A stretch of 64,000 nucleotides of DNA, from NCBI GenBank assembly GCA_037783415.1, contig JAZGTN010000087.1, forward strand, positions 2,232,001 to 2,296,000, given 5' to 3'. Under the pieces are notes generated by a model, which did not search any database, was not told the DNA's origin, and worked only from the letters and a program-made list of their open reading frames with translations. The position numbers were made by a program, and so were the translations under genes. Source of the stretch: Leptasterias polaris. Lineage: Eukaryota; Echinodermata; Asteroidea; Forcipulatida; Asteriidae. Of the stretch, positions 39,720 to 50,335 are shown piece after piece (positions within the stretch are counted from its first letter, which is position 1; every line of letters begins with the position of its first letter).

Positions 39720-40330
39720 TGTCCACGGAGACAGACAACTGAACATATACTCAGTAATCACCCCAAATATTACCCAAACTGATGTTTTATTGGTCATGTT
39801 CTCTTAAACTAAACAAATACTCATTAATTACCTCAACCCAAACTGATGTAACATTGGCCAAGTTCTTCTTAACTGAACATGTAATCAGGCAACTTCAATA
39901 ATGCAATTTTGGGGAAACCTTTTTTTTTTTTTTTTTTTTTAAGAAAATTAAAATAAACACACTCAGTATTTTTCTCAATTTTAACTCATTCTGCTGTTTT
40001 ATTGGTCATATTGTCTTTAAAATATGTAATTATAATCAATTTTCAATAAGTATACAAAACTGGACATATTTATATACTCAGCAGTATTGATTCAAGTGAC
40101 CCAAACTGATGTCTTTTGGTCACATTCTCTCCAGTTGAACATATACTCATTAACTCAAATATCAACCAAACTGAAATATTACTAGTCATGTTATCCTTGA
40201 CTGAACATATACTCAGTAATTGCCTCAAATATGACCCAAACATATTTATTATTGAGTCAGGTTCTCTAAAGTGAACCTACACTCAGCAATTTCCTCAAAT
40301 TAAACCAGATTGGCAACTCAAACCCCAATA
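39720..40330. repeat. Degenerate tandem repeat with CTGAACATATACTCA units
   Basis: At least six diverged copies of a roughly 70-130 bp block with CTGAACATATACTCAGTAAT, CCCAAACTGATGT and TTGGTCATGTTCTC words. A 22-nt T-run at 39920 interrupts it. Confidence 0.65.
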
Positions 40331-41078
40331 TACATGTAAAACATTTGATGCTCTTATTAAATCTTGGGTGTGATCCCTAGCTACTCAGCAGCTAACAGTT
40401 GTATGGCTTCTGACTGTCACCCCCCCCCCCCCCACCCCCCTATCCCCGAACAAAAACATAGACAAAATTAAATAGGGCTAGATAAATCAGGTAGTAGAGC
40501 GCCGGCACGTTAAACTGGTACAAATCCCGCTCATGTAAATTTTTCTTTGTTCAACCGCAAACTAATCATCACGGCACTTGTGTGTAAAATCATGAAGGTA
40601 GACACAAAACAAGCAGGGCTGATGGAGACAAATAAGGGTCAAGTAAATTGAAAAGCTACATGTAATTGAGTTTCAATTTCTGGGAAGTTTGGATGGTTTC
40701 AGGATTCACAAGCCCCAATATACCAGGTAGAAATGGTGTAAGGCACTATCATCATCCAATGAACCTAATATGATCTCCTTTTTTAACACATTGGAGAGAA
40801 AAATAGCTTTGGACAACAACCTGTACAAATTTGATAAGTGGACTGCTCTTAAAAATGACCCTTTTAAAATAAGATACCAGAATACAGTATCTGGATTGTC
40901 TGTTTTTCCCTCTCTATTTTTCCTTGGTATGTAGTTTGTACATGTATGTTGTATTGTTTTGTGTTATCTTGAGCATTGCCAAAAAAAATAAAAACCCCAA
41001 AACAAACAAAAAAACAAGTGTACATTTGATTTCAATAACATACATACAAAATTGAGTACATAGAAGTGCAATTGATCA
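40331..41078. other. Non-coding with a tRNA-like fragment and poly-C run
   Basis: Poly-C at 40421-40438. A degenerate tRNA-like piece lies at 40490-40555 (GTAGAGCGCCGGCAC) with the TTTTTCTTTGTTCAACC tail seen at 39300 and 16190. Nothing else supportable. Confidence 0.5.
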
Positions 41079-41332
41079 GGGGCCCAATTTCATAGAGCTG
41101 CTTAAGCACAAAAAGTAGCTAAGCACAACAAAATTATGCTTGTATATTTGGTGTGCGGTAACACCAATCTACATGCTGGGTAGTTTATGTTCTTTTGAGA
41201 ACTTGTCTTGCTGTTACCAGAATAAAAACACTATGTCAAATGTACAATGTGTGACTGGTATCCTGCTTTTTGCTTAACTGATAATTGCTTAGCATAATTT
41301 TCTGCTTAAGCAGCTCTATGAAATTGGCGCCT
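41079..41332. mobile_element. MITE of the GGGCCCAATTTCAT family
   Basis: The TIR GGCCCAATTTCATAGAGCTG with CTTAAGCA extension pairs with GGCGCCAATTTCATAGAGCT at the right end; about 254 bp long with no coding capacity. Confidence 0.8.
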
Positions 41333-41584
41333 GCTCTTTGCCCTCTAATGGGAAGATGGTACAATAATCAATTTGCACATGTTAAATACGTTAATTACAT
41401 AAAGCTGTTTGTATAAATATTTACAAGCTTGAATACAATATGCAAAAATAAACATGGTACCACACTCCTTCTGTACGAAAAAACTACATTTTAAGATTTT
41501 ACATGTTGAATATTTTATACAAAAGTGTGGTATTTGTACAATCATTTGAATTGCAGGCAGGTCAAAATTCAGGTCAGAGGTCAA

Positions 41585-41750
41585 AGCGCTTTTTCGCATT
41601 TGCTCATTTGCGCGTTTACGCATTTGCGCTTTTGTGCAAATGCGCAAAGCACTTTTGCAAAAGTGCAAATGAGCAAATGTGCAAAAGCGCAGACACGGAG
41701 CAAATGCGCAAATGCGCAAAAGCGCATATGCGCAAATGCTAAAAGCGCTG
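41585..41750. repeat. Short GCAAATGC/GCGCAAAAGCGC repeat
   Basis: About 165 bp of reiterated, mutually complementary 8-12 bp words (GCAAATGCGC, GCAAAAGCGC, GCATTTGCGC). The first half tends to be the reverse complement of the second, so a hairpin can form. Confidence 0.8.
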
Positions 41751-41755
41751 TGGTA

Positions 41756-41914
41756 AACAAGCGCAAGGAGGGAAGTGTTAACCAAAGAGGGAAGTGTTAA
41801 CCAAACACAAGGAGGGAGAAGGTAAACAAACGCAAGGTGGTAAGTGATAAATAAACGCAAGGAGGGAAGTGGTTAATAAACACAAGGAGGGAAGTGGTAA
41901 ACAAACACAAGGAG
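41756..41914. repeat. 25-bp minisatellite, left part
   Basis: Units close to AAACGCAAGGAGGGAAGTGG plus TAAAC. The array is cut by the BEL element and continues at 49063. The last five bases, AGGAG, are the target duplication. Confidence 0.9.
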
Positions 41915-42517
41915 TCTTCTGACCTCACTAAGTCGAGTATGTGACGAAATTAGTCAGAGGTTAAACACTATTCCATGGAATACCAGTCATTTGCTTCTTT
42001 ATTGGAACCAGTGTGAAACTGTAATAAACAAGAATAAAACATACATTTAGTTATAAAGCATAACGTGAAGGAAGCCTTAGAATATAAATAGGCTGGCATA
42101 GAATAGGTAAAGTCACATAAAAGACCCTAAATCCATGCTAAAATACGAAACAAAAGAATTGCCCAGTTTCCGGACAAACGTTAAACGTGTAGTGCCTTCG
42201 CAATGCACACATGGTCAAAAAGTACATGTACAACGCACATGTAGCCGATTTTGGCAACAACAGTTTTAAGGAACTAAACTAGCCTGAAAACCCAACAAAT
42301 CGAGTGAGCTAGACAAGGAATGAACTATGATAATAAGACAGAATGTAAAACTTACAGATTGTGCTTGATCCAAGGGAAAAAACAAGGATATTGGGGCTCA
42401 AAACGGCAGAATTATACGAAGGCTTTACAACGGGAAAATGATAGACGTGAGTAAAATAATAATCTCTAGAGGGCGCTATATAAAAAGGCGAGAGGCCTAA
42501 GTTCTCGGGGCAAGACA
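41915..42517 (-). repeat. 3' LTR of the BEL/Pao element
   Basis: 603 bp, read on the minus strand from TGTCTTGCCCC to GGTCAGAAGA. It matches 48460-49062 except at two noticed sites. A sense AATAAA lies near its 3' end and a TATATA motif near its start. Confidence 0.95.
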
Positions 42518-42598
42518 CTCCCCGCCTGGCATCTGTAAGATGTCAAATCTAGCAATAGAAGAGAGTTTACAGTGGGAGCACTTTTTGGTGATCACTAT

Positions 42599-43456
42599 CT
42601 ACTGATCAGAGTCTTTGGCGAGAAGGAGAACAACTTCAGTCACAGGCCTCAAGAACAGCTTCGGTTCTCCGCTTCGGATGACTTTGACTTCAATTTTCCT
42701 GACTTTCCCGTCATCACTTGGAAAGGTCTTGTTGATCATCCCAAGAGGCCAGCCATTTCTCTTGGCTTGAGAATCTTTCATGAGGACTACGTCTCCTTCT
42801 CGCAAGTTTGGTTTCTCAGATGTCCACTTAGTGCGTGTCTGAAGACAGTTGAGGTACTCCTGCCTCCACCTTTTCCAGAACATGTCAGCTAATCTCTGTA
42901 CACGTTGCCACTGACATCTGAAGAGATCCTTATCATCAAACTCGCAAGGGGAGACAGAAGGTATACCAACCTTCTGTGTAAGGAGTGTCGCTGGTGTCAG
43001 AATGGAAGGGTGTTCAGGATCTGTAGAGACTGGGGTAAGCGGTCTGGAATTTATGATCGCAGTCACCTCTGCCATGAGAGTTGTCAACACTTCATGAGTT
43101 AGTATGCCTGGTCCAAGCTGAAGTAGCATGGCATCGAGAATGCGGCGTGTGATGCCAATCATCCTTTCCCAGCTGCCGCCCATGTGCGAGGCGTGAGGAG
43201 GGTTGAACTGCCACTCACATCTGTTATCAGCAAGGATATTCTCAATCTGCTCCTTCTGACGTCCTGAGGAGTTGATGCCAAGCTCACTACAGGCTCCTAC
43301 AAAGTTAGTCCCGCAATCAGACCTCAACAGCTTTGCAGGTCCTCTCAATGCGAAGAAGCGTCTCAGTGCGTTCACGAAGCTAGAGGTGTCCATATAGACT
43401 CGATCACTTCGATGTGAACAGCACGGGCGGCCATACATGTAAAAATCACAGCCCAT
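42599..43456 (-). pseudogene. BEL/Pao integrase, C-terminal part (out of frame with pol)
   Basis: The 285-codon frame contains the second aspartate of the integrase core (SDCGTNFVG), the catalytic glutamate region PPHASHMGGSWERMIG and the DUF5641-like end with RPLTP and NLREGDVVLM. It overlaps the end of the long pol frame. The two encode overlapping parts of one original protein, separated by what looks like a 2-nt insertion in a TATAT context near 43390. Confidence 0.9.
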
Positions 43457-46400
43457 CGCTTGCTGTTGGCTTGTCCTCCTCTTGTTTTTCGGGCTGTCAC
43501 TGTCCAGGGGCCGAAGACATCTAGGCCTACATAGGTGAAGGGTGGACTTGTGCTAAGGCGGTCAGCAGGCAAGTCTGCCATTATCTGCTCTTGTAGCTTG
43601 CCTCGCAGTCTTCGACAGGTTACACAGTGGTAGATCAAACTGCTGATGACTCGCTTACCACCAAGGACCCAGAAACCGGCTGCTCTTATGGCACCTTCAG
43701 TGAAGTGTCTGCCCTGATGCCGGACTACTTCATGGTAGTGTCTGATGAGAAGCGTAGTGACATAGCATTTCCCGGGGATTACCACTGGGTGTGTCTCACC
43801 AGTAGACAGCTTGGCTTTCTCAAGTCGACCTCCAACCCTGAGAAGACCGTCTTTGTCGACAAAGGGGTGTAGCTTCTGAAGCGGGCTGGACCGAGGAATG
43901 GGTTGGCCACTTTCAAGACGTCTGAGCTCGTCTGCATAGGCTGTTGTCTGAACAGCACGAAGAATTGCCATCTTTGCTCGAGTCAGTTGGTCTGGGCTTA
44001 AGTGCTCCTTATATTGGTGCCATCCTCGACAAGGGCTACCTCTATCTACTTGCGAAAAGGAGTGAGCGAGGTGGGTGAGTCTCGAAATGGCTTTCTGAAG
44101 CGACCTCCAACTTGAGAAGTGTTTGAAGCGTCCACTGGTCAGGCCTGCTTTAGAAACGTCTGTGGCACAGGTGGTAACTTGGGGTCTCACTTCTGTGTCG
44201 CTTTCGGGATCAACCAAGCTGAATGTCTCCTGACATAAGGAGGGGGAACTGTGTTTAGGATCACAGAGGAATGCGGGTCCACTTAGCCAAGTAGATGTAG
44301 ATAATCCAGATGCCGGTAGTGCCCTGGTAGCATGATCGGCAGGATTATGGTCCGTCGGGACGTAGTTCCACTGGCTTGCTTCAGAGGAGCGTTTGATGCG
44401 TTGCACTCGGTTCTGGATATAAACGTAGAAACGTCTGGTCTTGTTGTAGATATACCCAAGCACAACTTTGCTATCACTGAAGAACTTGACTCCATGCAGA
44501 TGTACATCTAATTCGTCTTGGACTGTCTCTGCGATTTCTACGGCCATAACAGCTGCTGCAAGTTCCAGACGAGGGATCGTGGGTTCAGGCTTAGGAGCAA
44601 GCTTTGCCTTGCCAAAGATAAATCCTACTTCGCAATGACCCTCACCATCTGTGATCTTGAGGTATGAGACAGCCGCAATCGCTTTTGTCGATGCATCACA
44701 GAAGACATACAACTCTCGCTTCTGGGCTTGAGAGAGTGGGAGAGTAGTGTACATTCTTGGGATCTTCAGTTCCTGGAGATCTTCGAGGGAGTTCTTCCAT
44801 CTCATCCATTCCTCATACTTTTCTTTAGGAAGAGGTGTGTCCCAGTCACAGGAGTCACGGTTAAGTTCTCTGAGGATGGAGCGACCCTGGATACTTACTG
44901 GAGCAGCATATCCGAGGGGATCGAATAGGCTGTTGATGGTAGACAATACCCCACGTCTTGTAAATGGCTTGTCACTGGTCGTCGCTTGGAAGGTGAATGT
45001 GTCTGCTGCCAAGTCCCACTGAAGGCCCAAGCTCCGCTGCGTTTGAAGGGAGTCTTGTCCAAGGTCAAGGTTCTGAAGCCCTTTGGCAAGGTCTTCTTTG
45101 GGAAAGGCTTTCATGACATCTGCACTGTTAGATGCGATTTTGTGAAGACGAAGATTGGACTGTGCTAGCATGTCTTGTGATTTCTCCAACACTTCAACAG
45201 CCTTGCTAACACTGGGAAATGACTGAAGCCCGTCATCGACGTAGAAATGTCGATCGACGAAGAGTCTTGCTTGGTCACCATACTCTTCATGTCCTTCTGC
45301 AGCCGTTCTCTTAAGTCCGTAGATCGCTACAGCTGGTGACGGACAGTTGCCAAATACATGGACCCTCATGCGATAGTCCAGGATGTCCCCATCAAGGTTG
45401 TTGTTGTCAAACCAAAGAAAGCGGAGGTAATCTCTGTGTTCTTTCTTGACGAGAAAACTATGGAACATCTGCTGGATATCGGCCATGATGGCTATTGGTT
45501 CACATCTGAAGCGAATGAGAATGCCTAGCAGACTGTTGTTGAGATCTGGACCTCTGAGTAGCACGTCGTTCAAGGATACATTGTCATGTTGAGAGCTGGA
45601 GTCGAACACGATTCTGATTTGGCCCGGTTTCTTCGGGTGATAAACACCAAAGCTAGGTAGGTACCAGCACTCTTGGCCTGGCTGGAGTGGTAAAGCTAAC
45701 TCTGCATGACCACTGATGAAAATCTTGTCCATGAATTCAATGTAGTGGTCTTTCATCTTGGGTTTCTTGAGGAGAGTGCGACGAAGAGACATAAGACGGT
45801 TCACTACTTGTTGTCTGTTGTTGGGTAGGCGTCGCCGGGGGGTTCGAAAGGGGAGAGGGCCCACCCAACTGTTGGAGTCATCTCTGACAAATTCTTCATT
45901 CATGATGGAGAGGAAAGTGTCGTCTTCAACTGACGGGGCCAACTTGTAATCTTCAGGAGACTCAAGGAAGACATCGGAGCCGATACTATCTAGCTGTTGT
46001 TTCTCATGTCTGGGAGTCTTGTTGACGAACGTTTCCTTCACATGGAATTTGCTCTCACATGGTGTTAAGTGGCTTGGACGGCCGTTATCAAGGATACTCG
46101 TTTTGAAGCTATTGACGGCTGGTTTGTGAGCTCCCCCGAGGCAGACATCTCCCACTATGACCCATCCCAAGTCCAATTGTTGGGCGTAGGGGGCAGTGTG
46201 GGGTCCGTTGCTCTGACTGCGAACCTTGTGGACCTGAATTACATCTCTGCCAAGTAGAAGAAGAATCTGTGCTGTTTGATCAAGCGGAGGGATCATGTGA
46301 GCGATGGCCTTTAGGTGAGGATGATGCCTTGCAGCCTCAGGAGTTGGAATTTCACATCGATTGTTTGGGATAGAGTCGCACTCGAGGAGTGGTGGCAAGG

Positions 46401-47226
46401 CCAGCTGGACTTCTTCATCTGCTGATTGTATTATGAAGCCGTTAGCTCTCCTTCCATAGGCGCTTGTTGTGCCAGAACATGTGCGGAGTTCGTAGGGAGA
46501 GGTGTCTCCGAGAATGTTAAACATGTCAAAGAAGGCAGACCTGGCAAGCGAGCGGTTGCTTTGATCATCCAACATCACATACACCTTCACCTTCATGTCG
46601 GGTTGGCCCTGCGGATACACGCTGGCTAGACATATCTTGGAACACGATTTTCCAGGTAGACCATCTCCACAAACGTCTGTGCAACTTGTGGAAGCTACTG
46701 ATGGCTCTTTACTGGGTTGCTCCCCGCCATGGTTTTCCACAGGCAAAGAATCGGTTCTTTTCCAAGGTGGCAGGCCATTATGAAGGGCGGATACATGACG
46801 ATCGCTGTCACACTCAGTGCAGCGAATTTGAACGTTGCAGTCATTTGCCATGTGAGAAGTAGAAGCACAGCACCTGTAGCAAATACCATGCTCTCTGAGA
46901 AAGGCCTTTCTTTCCTCCAATGGTTTTCCTCTGAAGCCACGGCACTTTCTCAAGGAGTGGGGTCTCTTGTGAATGGGGCACTGCTTGTCTGGGTCCATCA
47001 GTTCATTGGGGGCAAAGGTCGAAGTTTTCTCCACCTCAGTCTTGTGCACAGCGATTGAGGGCTTTGATATGAACGAACTTGGCATGGGCTTATGGCTTGT
47101 GGATGTCGTCATGCTGGACGAACGGAAAGCAAAGCTTGGATCAGTTCTCATGTCGGCCTGTGAGTACACAAAGTCAGCGAAGAAAGTAAATGGGGGGAAA
47201 GGAACATGATGCGTTTTCTTGTACAT
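43372..47226 (-). CDS. pol: BEL/Pao pol: zinc knuckle, protease, reverse transcriptase, RNase H, integrase N-part
   Basis: A 1284-codon frame. In order: CYRCC...H...C zinc knuckle near residue 115; protease-like VMLDDQSNRSLA near residue 220; reverse transcriptase with IRIVFDSSS, an IMADIQQMF block and catalytic YVDD at about residue 662 (45232-45243); RNase H FCDAST near 845; integrase zinc domain (HYHEVVRH...CVTC) and first core aspartate in YVGLDVFGPW. It ends abruptly within the integrase because of the frame break, with the remainder at 42599-43456. All catalytic motifs noted are present. Confidence 0.95.
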   Translation of the reverse strand: MYKKTHHVPFPPFTFFADFVYSQADMRTDPSFAFRSSSMTTSTSHKPMPSSFISKPSIAVHKTEVEKTSTFAPNELMDPDKQCPIHKRPHSLRKCRGFRGKPLEERKAFLREHGICYRCCASTSHMANDCNVQIRCTECDSDRHVSALHNGLPPWKRTDSLPVENHGGEQPSKEPSVASTSCTDVCGDGLPGKSCSKICLASVYPQGQPDMKVKVYVMLDDQSNRSLARSAFFDMFNILGDTSPYELRTCSGTTSAYGRRANGFIIQSADEEVQLALPPLLECDSIPNNRCEIPTPEAARHHPHLKAIAHMIPPLDQTAQILLLLGRDVIQVHKVRSQSNGPHTAPYAQQLDLGWVIVGDVCLGGAHKPAVNSFKTSILDNGRPSHLTPCESKFHVKETFVNKTPRHEKQQLDSIGSDVFLESPEDYKLAPSVEDDTFLSIMNEEFVRDDSNSWVGPLPFRTPRRRLPNNRQQVVNRLMSLRRTLLKKPKMKDHYIEFMDKIFISGHAELALPLQPGQECWYLPSFGVYHPKKPGQIRIVFDSSSQHDNVSLNDVLLRGPDLNNSLLGILIRFRCEPIAIMADIQQMFHSFLVKKEHRDYLRFLWFDNNNLDGDILDYRMRVHVFGNCPSPAVAIYGLKRTAAEGHEEYGDQARLFVDRHFYVDDGLQSFPSVSKAVEVLEKSQDMLAQSNLRLHKIASNSADVMKAFPKEDLAKGLQNLDLGQDSLQTQRSLGLQWDLAADTFTFQATTSDKPFTRRGVLSTINSLFDPLGYAAPVSIQGRSILRELNRDSCDWDTPLPKEKYEEWMRWKNSLEDLQELKIPRMYTTLPLSQAQKRELYVFCDASTKAIAAVSYLKITDGEGHCEVGFIFGKAKLAPKPEPTIPRLELAAAVMAVEIAETVQDELDVHLHGVKFFSDSKVVLGYIYNKTRRFYVYIQNRVQRIKRSSEASQWNYVPTDHNPADHATRALPASGLSTSTWLSGPAFLCDPKHSSPSLCQETFSLVDPESDTEVRPQVTTCATDVSKAGLTSGRFKHFSSWRSLQKAISRLTHLAHSFSQVDRGSPCRGWHQYKEHLSPDQLTRAKMAILRAVQTTAYADELRRLESGQPIPRSSPLQKLHPFVDKDGLLRVGGRLEKAKLSTGETHPVVIPGKCYVTTLLIRHYHEVVRHQGRHFTEGAIRAAGFWVLGGKRVISSLIYHCVTCRRLRGKLQEQIMADLPADRLSTSPPFTYVGLDVFGPWTVTARKTRGGQANSKRWAVIFTCMAARAVHIEVIESIWTPLAS

Positions 47227-48391
47227 CGAGCCCTGGATGAGTCAACCACTTTTCCTGTAGAAATTGAGGGAGCTTTTCAACAATCGGATTTATCCCTCTG
47301 GAAGTGTCCAAGTAGTTAAGTCCGGGTAGGTTGTCTTCAAGCTTTGCTGCTTTCACTTCTGTGAGAAGATCTGCAAGTTCCTGTAGTCTCGGGTAGTCTC
47401 TGTTCCCAATCTTAGGGAAGGTGTCCAGACGAGAAAAAAGTGACTCCTCTATTGCCTCAGGGGACCCATACATCTTGTCCAATCTTTGCCATACCTTAAT
47501 TAGGCCATCTGAAGGATTGTTTATGTGGACTGCCCTGATCCTCGTAGCATGCTGAAGTGACTCTCCGCCAAGCCACCTAGTAAGTAGATCGAGTTCTTCA
47601 CTTGCTTTTAGGTTTAATCCCTGGGTAACATTGCGATAACTGGCTCTCCATGACAAGTAGTTCTCTGGCCGATTATCAAAAACCTTGAGTCCGGCTGTGA
47701 GAAGGTCTCGACGAGCGAGGTGGACTGTGAGGTCAAAGACATCTGAATGGCTTTGCAAAAACGGGTTTGACCTCCCGTTGTCATGCCATCGTCTGTCTGA
47801 TAGGTCAGTGTATTGTGCAGTGTGTAGAAAGGGATTTAGCACACCAGCTTGCGGGGGCGGAGTATAGAAGTCGGGCGGATCCAAGTGGGGATGAGCAGAT
47901 GAAAGAGCTTGAGCTTCAACAGCAGTGCTTTGTGGGTGCAAGTGTTCATCAGGGCGCTCTTTAGGACTAATCTTAGTAGGCTGGTAATCGGTGTGGTTAT
48001 CATGATGGTCAAAATGTGCGTTTATGTATTCTTCTGTACGTTGCTCGGGTTGGACTGATAGGGCAAGATGACTGGTGATGCTTGCTCTATCCTCAGTTTC
48101 TTTGGCATTTACAGCTGCCTCCAGTGTTTTGGCAGCAGCCAATGCAGATTCAGCTTCACCTTCTTTCTGCATGGCGAACAGCATAGCGTCAATGCGTGCA
48201 CGTTCCACCTTCATCTCGATTTGACGCCTGGTGTAATCAGCTTTCGTGCGTGCGGCCTCTGCTTTAGCACGCGCCTCTACTGCAGCCAAGCTGATGTGTG
48301 ACCTGGTTGAACATCGTGAAGATGAGGATGATCCGGGTTTGTATTCTGAAAGTATCTCCCAGTTCTGAGAAACTCCTGGAGGAGATGACAT
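47174..48391 (-). CDS. gag: BEL/Pao gag
   Basis: A 405-codon frame starting MSSPPGVSQNWE. An alanine/arginine-rich coiled-coil-like segment (about residues 30-95) is followed by the DUF1759-type capsid region with FDNRPENYLSWRASY and LLTRWLGGESLQHA. In BEL elements gag and pol are usually one frame; here gag runs out of frame about 50 bp into the pol overlap, consistent with a single extra base near 47215. Confidence 0.92.
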   Translation of the reverse strand: MSSPPGVSQNWEILSEYKPGSSSSSRCSTRSHISLAAVEARAKAEAARTKADYTRRQIEMKVERARIDAMLFAMQKEGEAESALAAAKTLEAAVNAKETEDRASITSHLALSVQPEQRTEEYINAHFDHHDNHTDYQPTKISPKERPDEHLHPQSTAVEAQALSSAHPHLDPPDFYTPPPQAGVLNPFLHTAQYTDLSDRRWHDNGRSNPFLQSHSDVFDLTVHLARRDLLTAGLKVFDNRPENYLSWRASYRNVTQGLNLKASEELDLLTRWLGGESLQHATRIRAVHINNPSDGLIKVWQRLDKMYGSPEAIEESLFSRLDTFPKIGNRDYPRLQELADLLTEVKAAKLEDNLPGLNYLDTSRGINPIVEKLPQFLQEKWLTHPGLDVQENASCSFPPIYFLR

Positions 48392-48459
48392 TTTGAAGTA
48401 GTGTTGCAGGGAACCACCAGTTAATGAAGATGCTCTTGTTGAGAAGCTAATCTTTTCAC

Positions 48460-49062
48460 TCTTCTGACCTCACTAAGTCGAGTATGTGACGAAATTAGTC
48501 AGAGGTTAAACACTATTCCATGGAATACCAGTCATTTGCTTCTTTATTGGAACCAGTGTGAAACTGTAATAAACAAGAATAAAACATACATTTAGTTATA
48601 AAGCATAACGTGAAGGAAGCCTTAGAATATAAGTAGGCTGGCATAGAATAGGTAAAGTCACATAAAAGACCCTAAATCCATGCTAAAATACGAAACAAAA
48701 GAATTGCCCAGTTTCCGGACAAACGTTAAACGTGTAGTGCCTTCGCAATGCACACATGGTCAAAAAGTACATGTACAACGCACATGTAGCCGTTTTTGGC
48801 AACAACAGTTTTAAGGAACTAAACTAGCCTGAAAACCCAACAAATCGAGTGAGCTAGACAAGGAATGAACTATGATAATAAGACAGAATGTAAAACTTAC
48901 AGATTGTGCTTGATCCAAGGGAAAAAACAAGGATATTGGGGCTCAAAACGGCAGAATTATACGAAGGCTTTACAACGGGAAAATGATAGACGTGAGTAAA
49001 ATAATAATCTCTAGAGGGCGCTATATAAAAAGGCGAGAGGCCTAAGTTCTCGGGGCAAGACA
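48460..49062 (-). repeat. 5' LTR of the BEL/Pao element
   Basis: 603 bp, the same length as the other LTR, differing at an A/G (AATATAAGTAGG) and an A/T (GCCGTTTTTGG) position. No clear TGG-type primer binding site follows it directly; a TGGTGGTTCCCTGC word about 40 bp inside is a possible shifted site. Confidence 0.95.
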
Positions 49063-49936
49063 AGGAGGGAAGTGATAAGTAAACGCAAGGATGGAAGTCG
49101 TAAATAAATGCAAGAATGGAAATGATAATTAAACGCAAGGAGGGAAGTGATAAACAAATGCAAGGAGGGAAGTGGTAAAAAAAACCGCTAGGATGGAAGT
49201 TGTTAATAAACACAAGGAGGGAAGTGGTAAATAAATGCAAGGAGAGAAGTGGTAAACAAATGCAAAGAGGGAAGTGGTAAACAAATGCAAGGAGAGAAGT
49301 GGTAAACAAATGTAAGGAGAGAAGTGATAAACAAACGCAAGGATGGAAAAGGTAAACAAATGCAAGAAGGGCAGTGATATATAAACGCAAGAATGGTAGT
49401 GATAAACGACTTTAAGGAGCGAAGTAAAAAAAGCAAGGATGGAAGTGATAAATAACAGCAAGGTGGGAGGTCGTAAACAAATGCAAGGAAGGATGGAAGT
49501 GGTAACAAATGCAAGGAGGGAAGTGGTAAATAAGCGCAAGGATGGAAGTGATAAACAAATGCAAGGAGGGAAGTGGTAAATAAACGCAAGGAGGGAAGAG
49601 GTAAACAAACACAAGGATGAAAGTGATCAAAAGGTGCAAGGAGGGAAGTGGTCAATAAGTGCAAGGAGGGAAGTGGTAAATAAACACAAGGATGGAAGTG
49701 GTCAATAAACACAATGAGGGGAGTGGTAAACAAATGCAAGGAGGGAAGTGGTAAACAAATGCAAGGAGGGAAGTGGTAAATAAACGCAAGGAGGGAAGAG
49801 GTAAACAAACACAAGGATGAAAGTGATCAAAAGGTGCAAGGAGGGAAGTGGTCAATAAACGCAAGGAAGGTAGTGGTTAATAAACACAAGGATGAAAGTG
49901 GTCAATAAACGCAATGAGGGGAGTGGTAATTTGGGA
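49063..49936. repeat. 25-bp minisatellite, right part
   Basis: About 35 copies of a unit near GCAAGGAGGGAAGTGGTAAA plus TAAAC, with AAC/AAT and GGAGGG/GGATGG variants, continuing the array interrupted by the BEL element. Open frames of 60-200 codons on the minus strand are repeat artefacts. Confidence 0.92.
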
Positions 49937-50335
49937 AGGAGGGGAGCAAGACTGTGATGTGTATTGATTCAGTGTTAAGAGTGGAGGAGGAGAAAAGATG
50001 GAGGAATATGTGAAAGGGTGAAGCATCTTATTTTGATTTCAAGATTTGGAACAGCAATTGGAGTGTTCATTGTAGTTTTACCAAAAATACATGTACTAAT
50101 GTTATGCCTGAATTCAAAACTTAAAATAAGTAAGCATATTCTCAAAATTGTCAAAAATTTGTGTTGTACCTTATTGCATTGGAGTTTACTTAGAAACTAT
50201 CATCTTTAACAAAATGGAATTGAATTCAATAAAGGAATAACATTTTACCACAGATTTTAAGTCTCAAATAAAAGAATTTACTCCAAGATATGAAACACAG
50301 ACTCCATATAAATGTATTGCGCAAATCAAAACTAT
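49937..50335. other. Non-coding gap between two minisatellites
   Basis: AT-rich, nothing recognised. Confidence 0.5.

Larger units (their letters stand above)
41910..49067 (-). mobile_element. BEL/Pao LTR retrotransposon, complete, with AGGAG target duplication
   Basis: A 7148-bp element (41915-49062) coding on the minus strand: 603-bp LTRs at both ends, gag with DUF1759-type region, zinc-knuckle region, aspartic protease, reverse transcriptase, RNase H and integrase in BEL/Pao order. AGGAG flanks both ends, the 5-bp duplication usual for this group. LTRs differ at only two positions seen, so insertion is recent. The reading frame is broken at two points (near 47215 and near 43390), so this copy is probably not autonomous. 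A purine tract (AGGCGGGGAG) precedes the 3' LTR at 42518-42527. It landed within a minisatellite. Confidence 0.95.

Noticed and set aside
49129..49864. Minus-strand frames of 70-203 codons rich in Leu-Phe-Thr-Ser
   Set aside because: They are translations of the 25-bp minisatellite in several frames.
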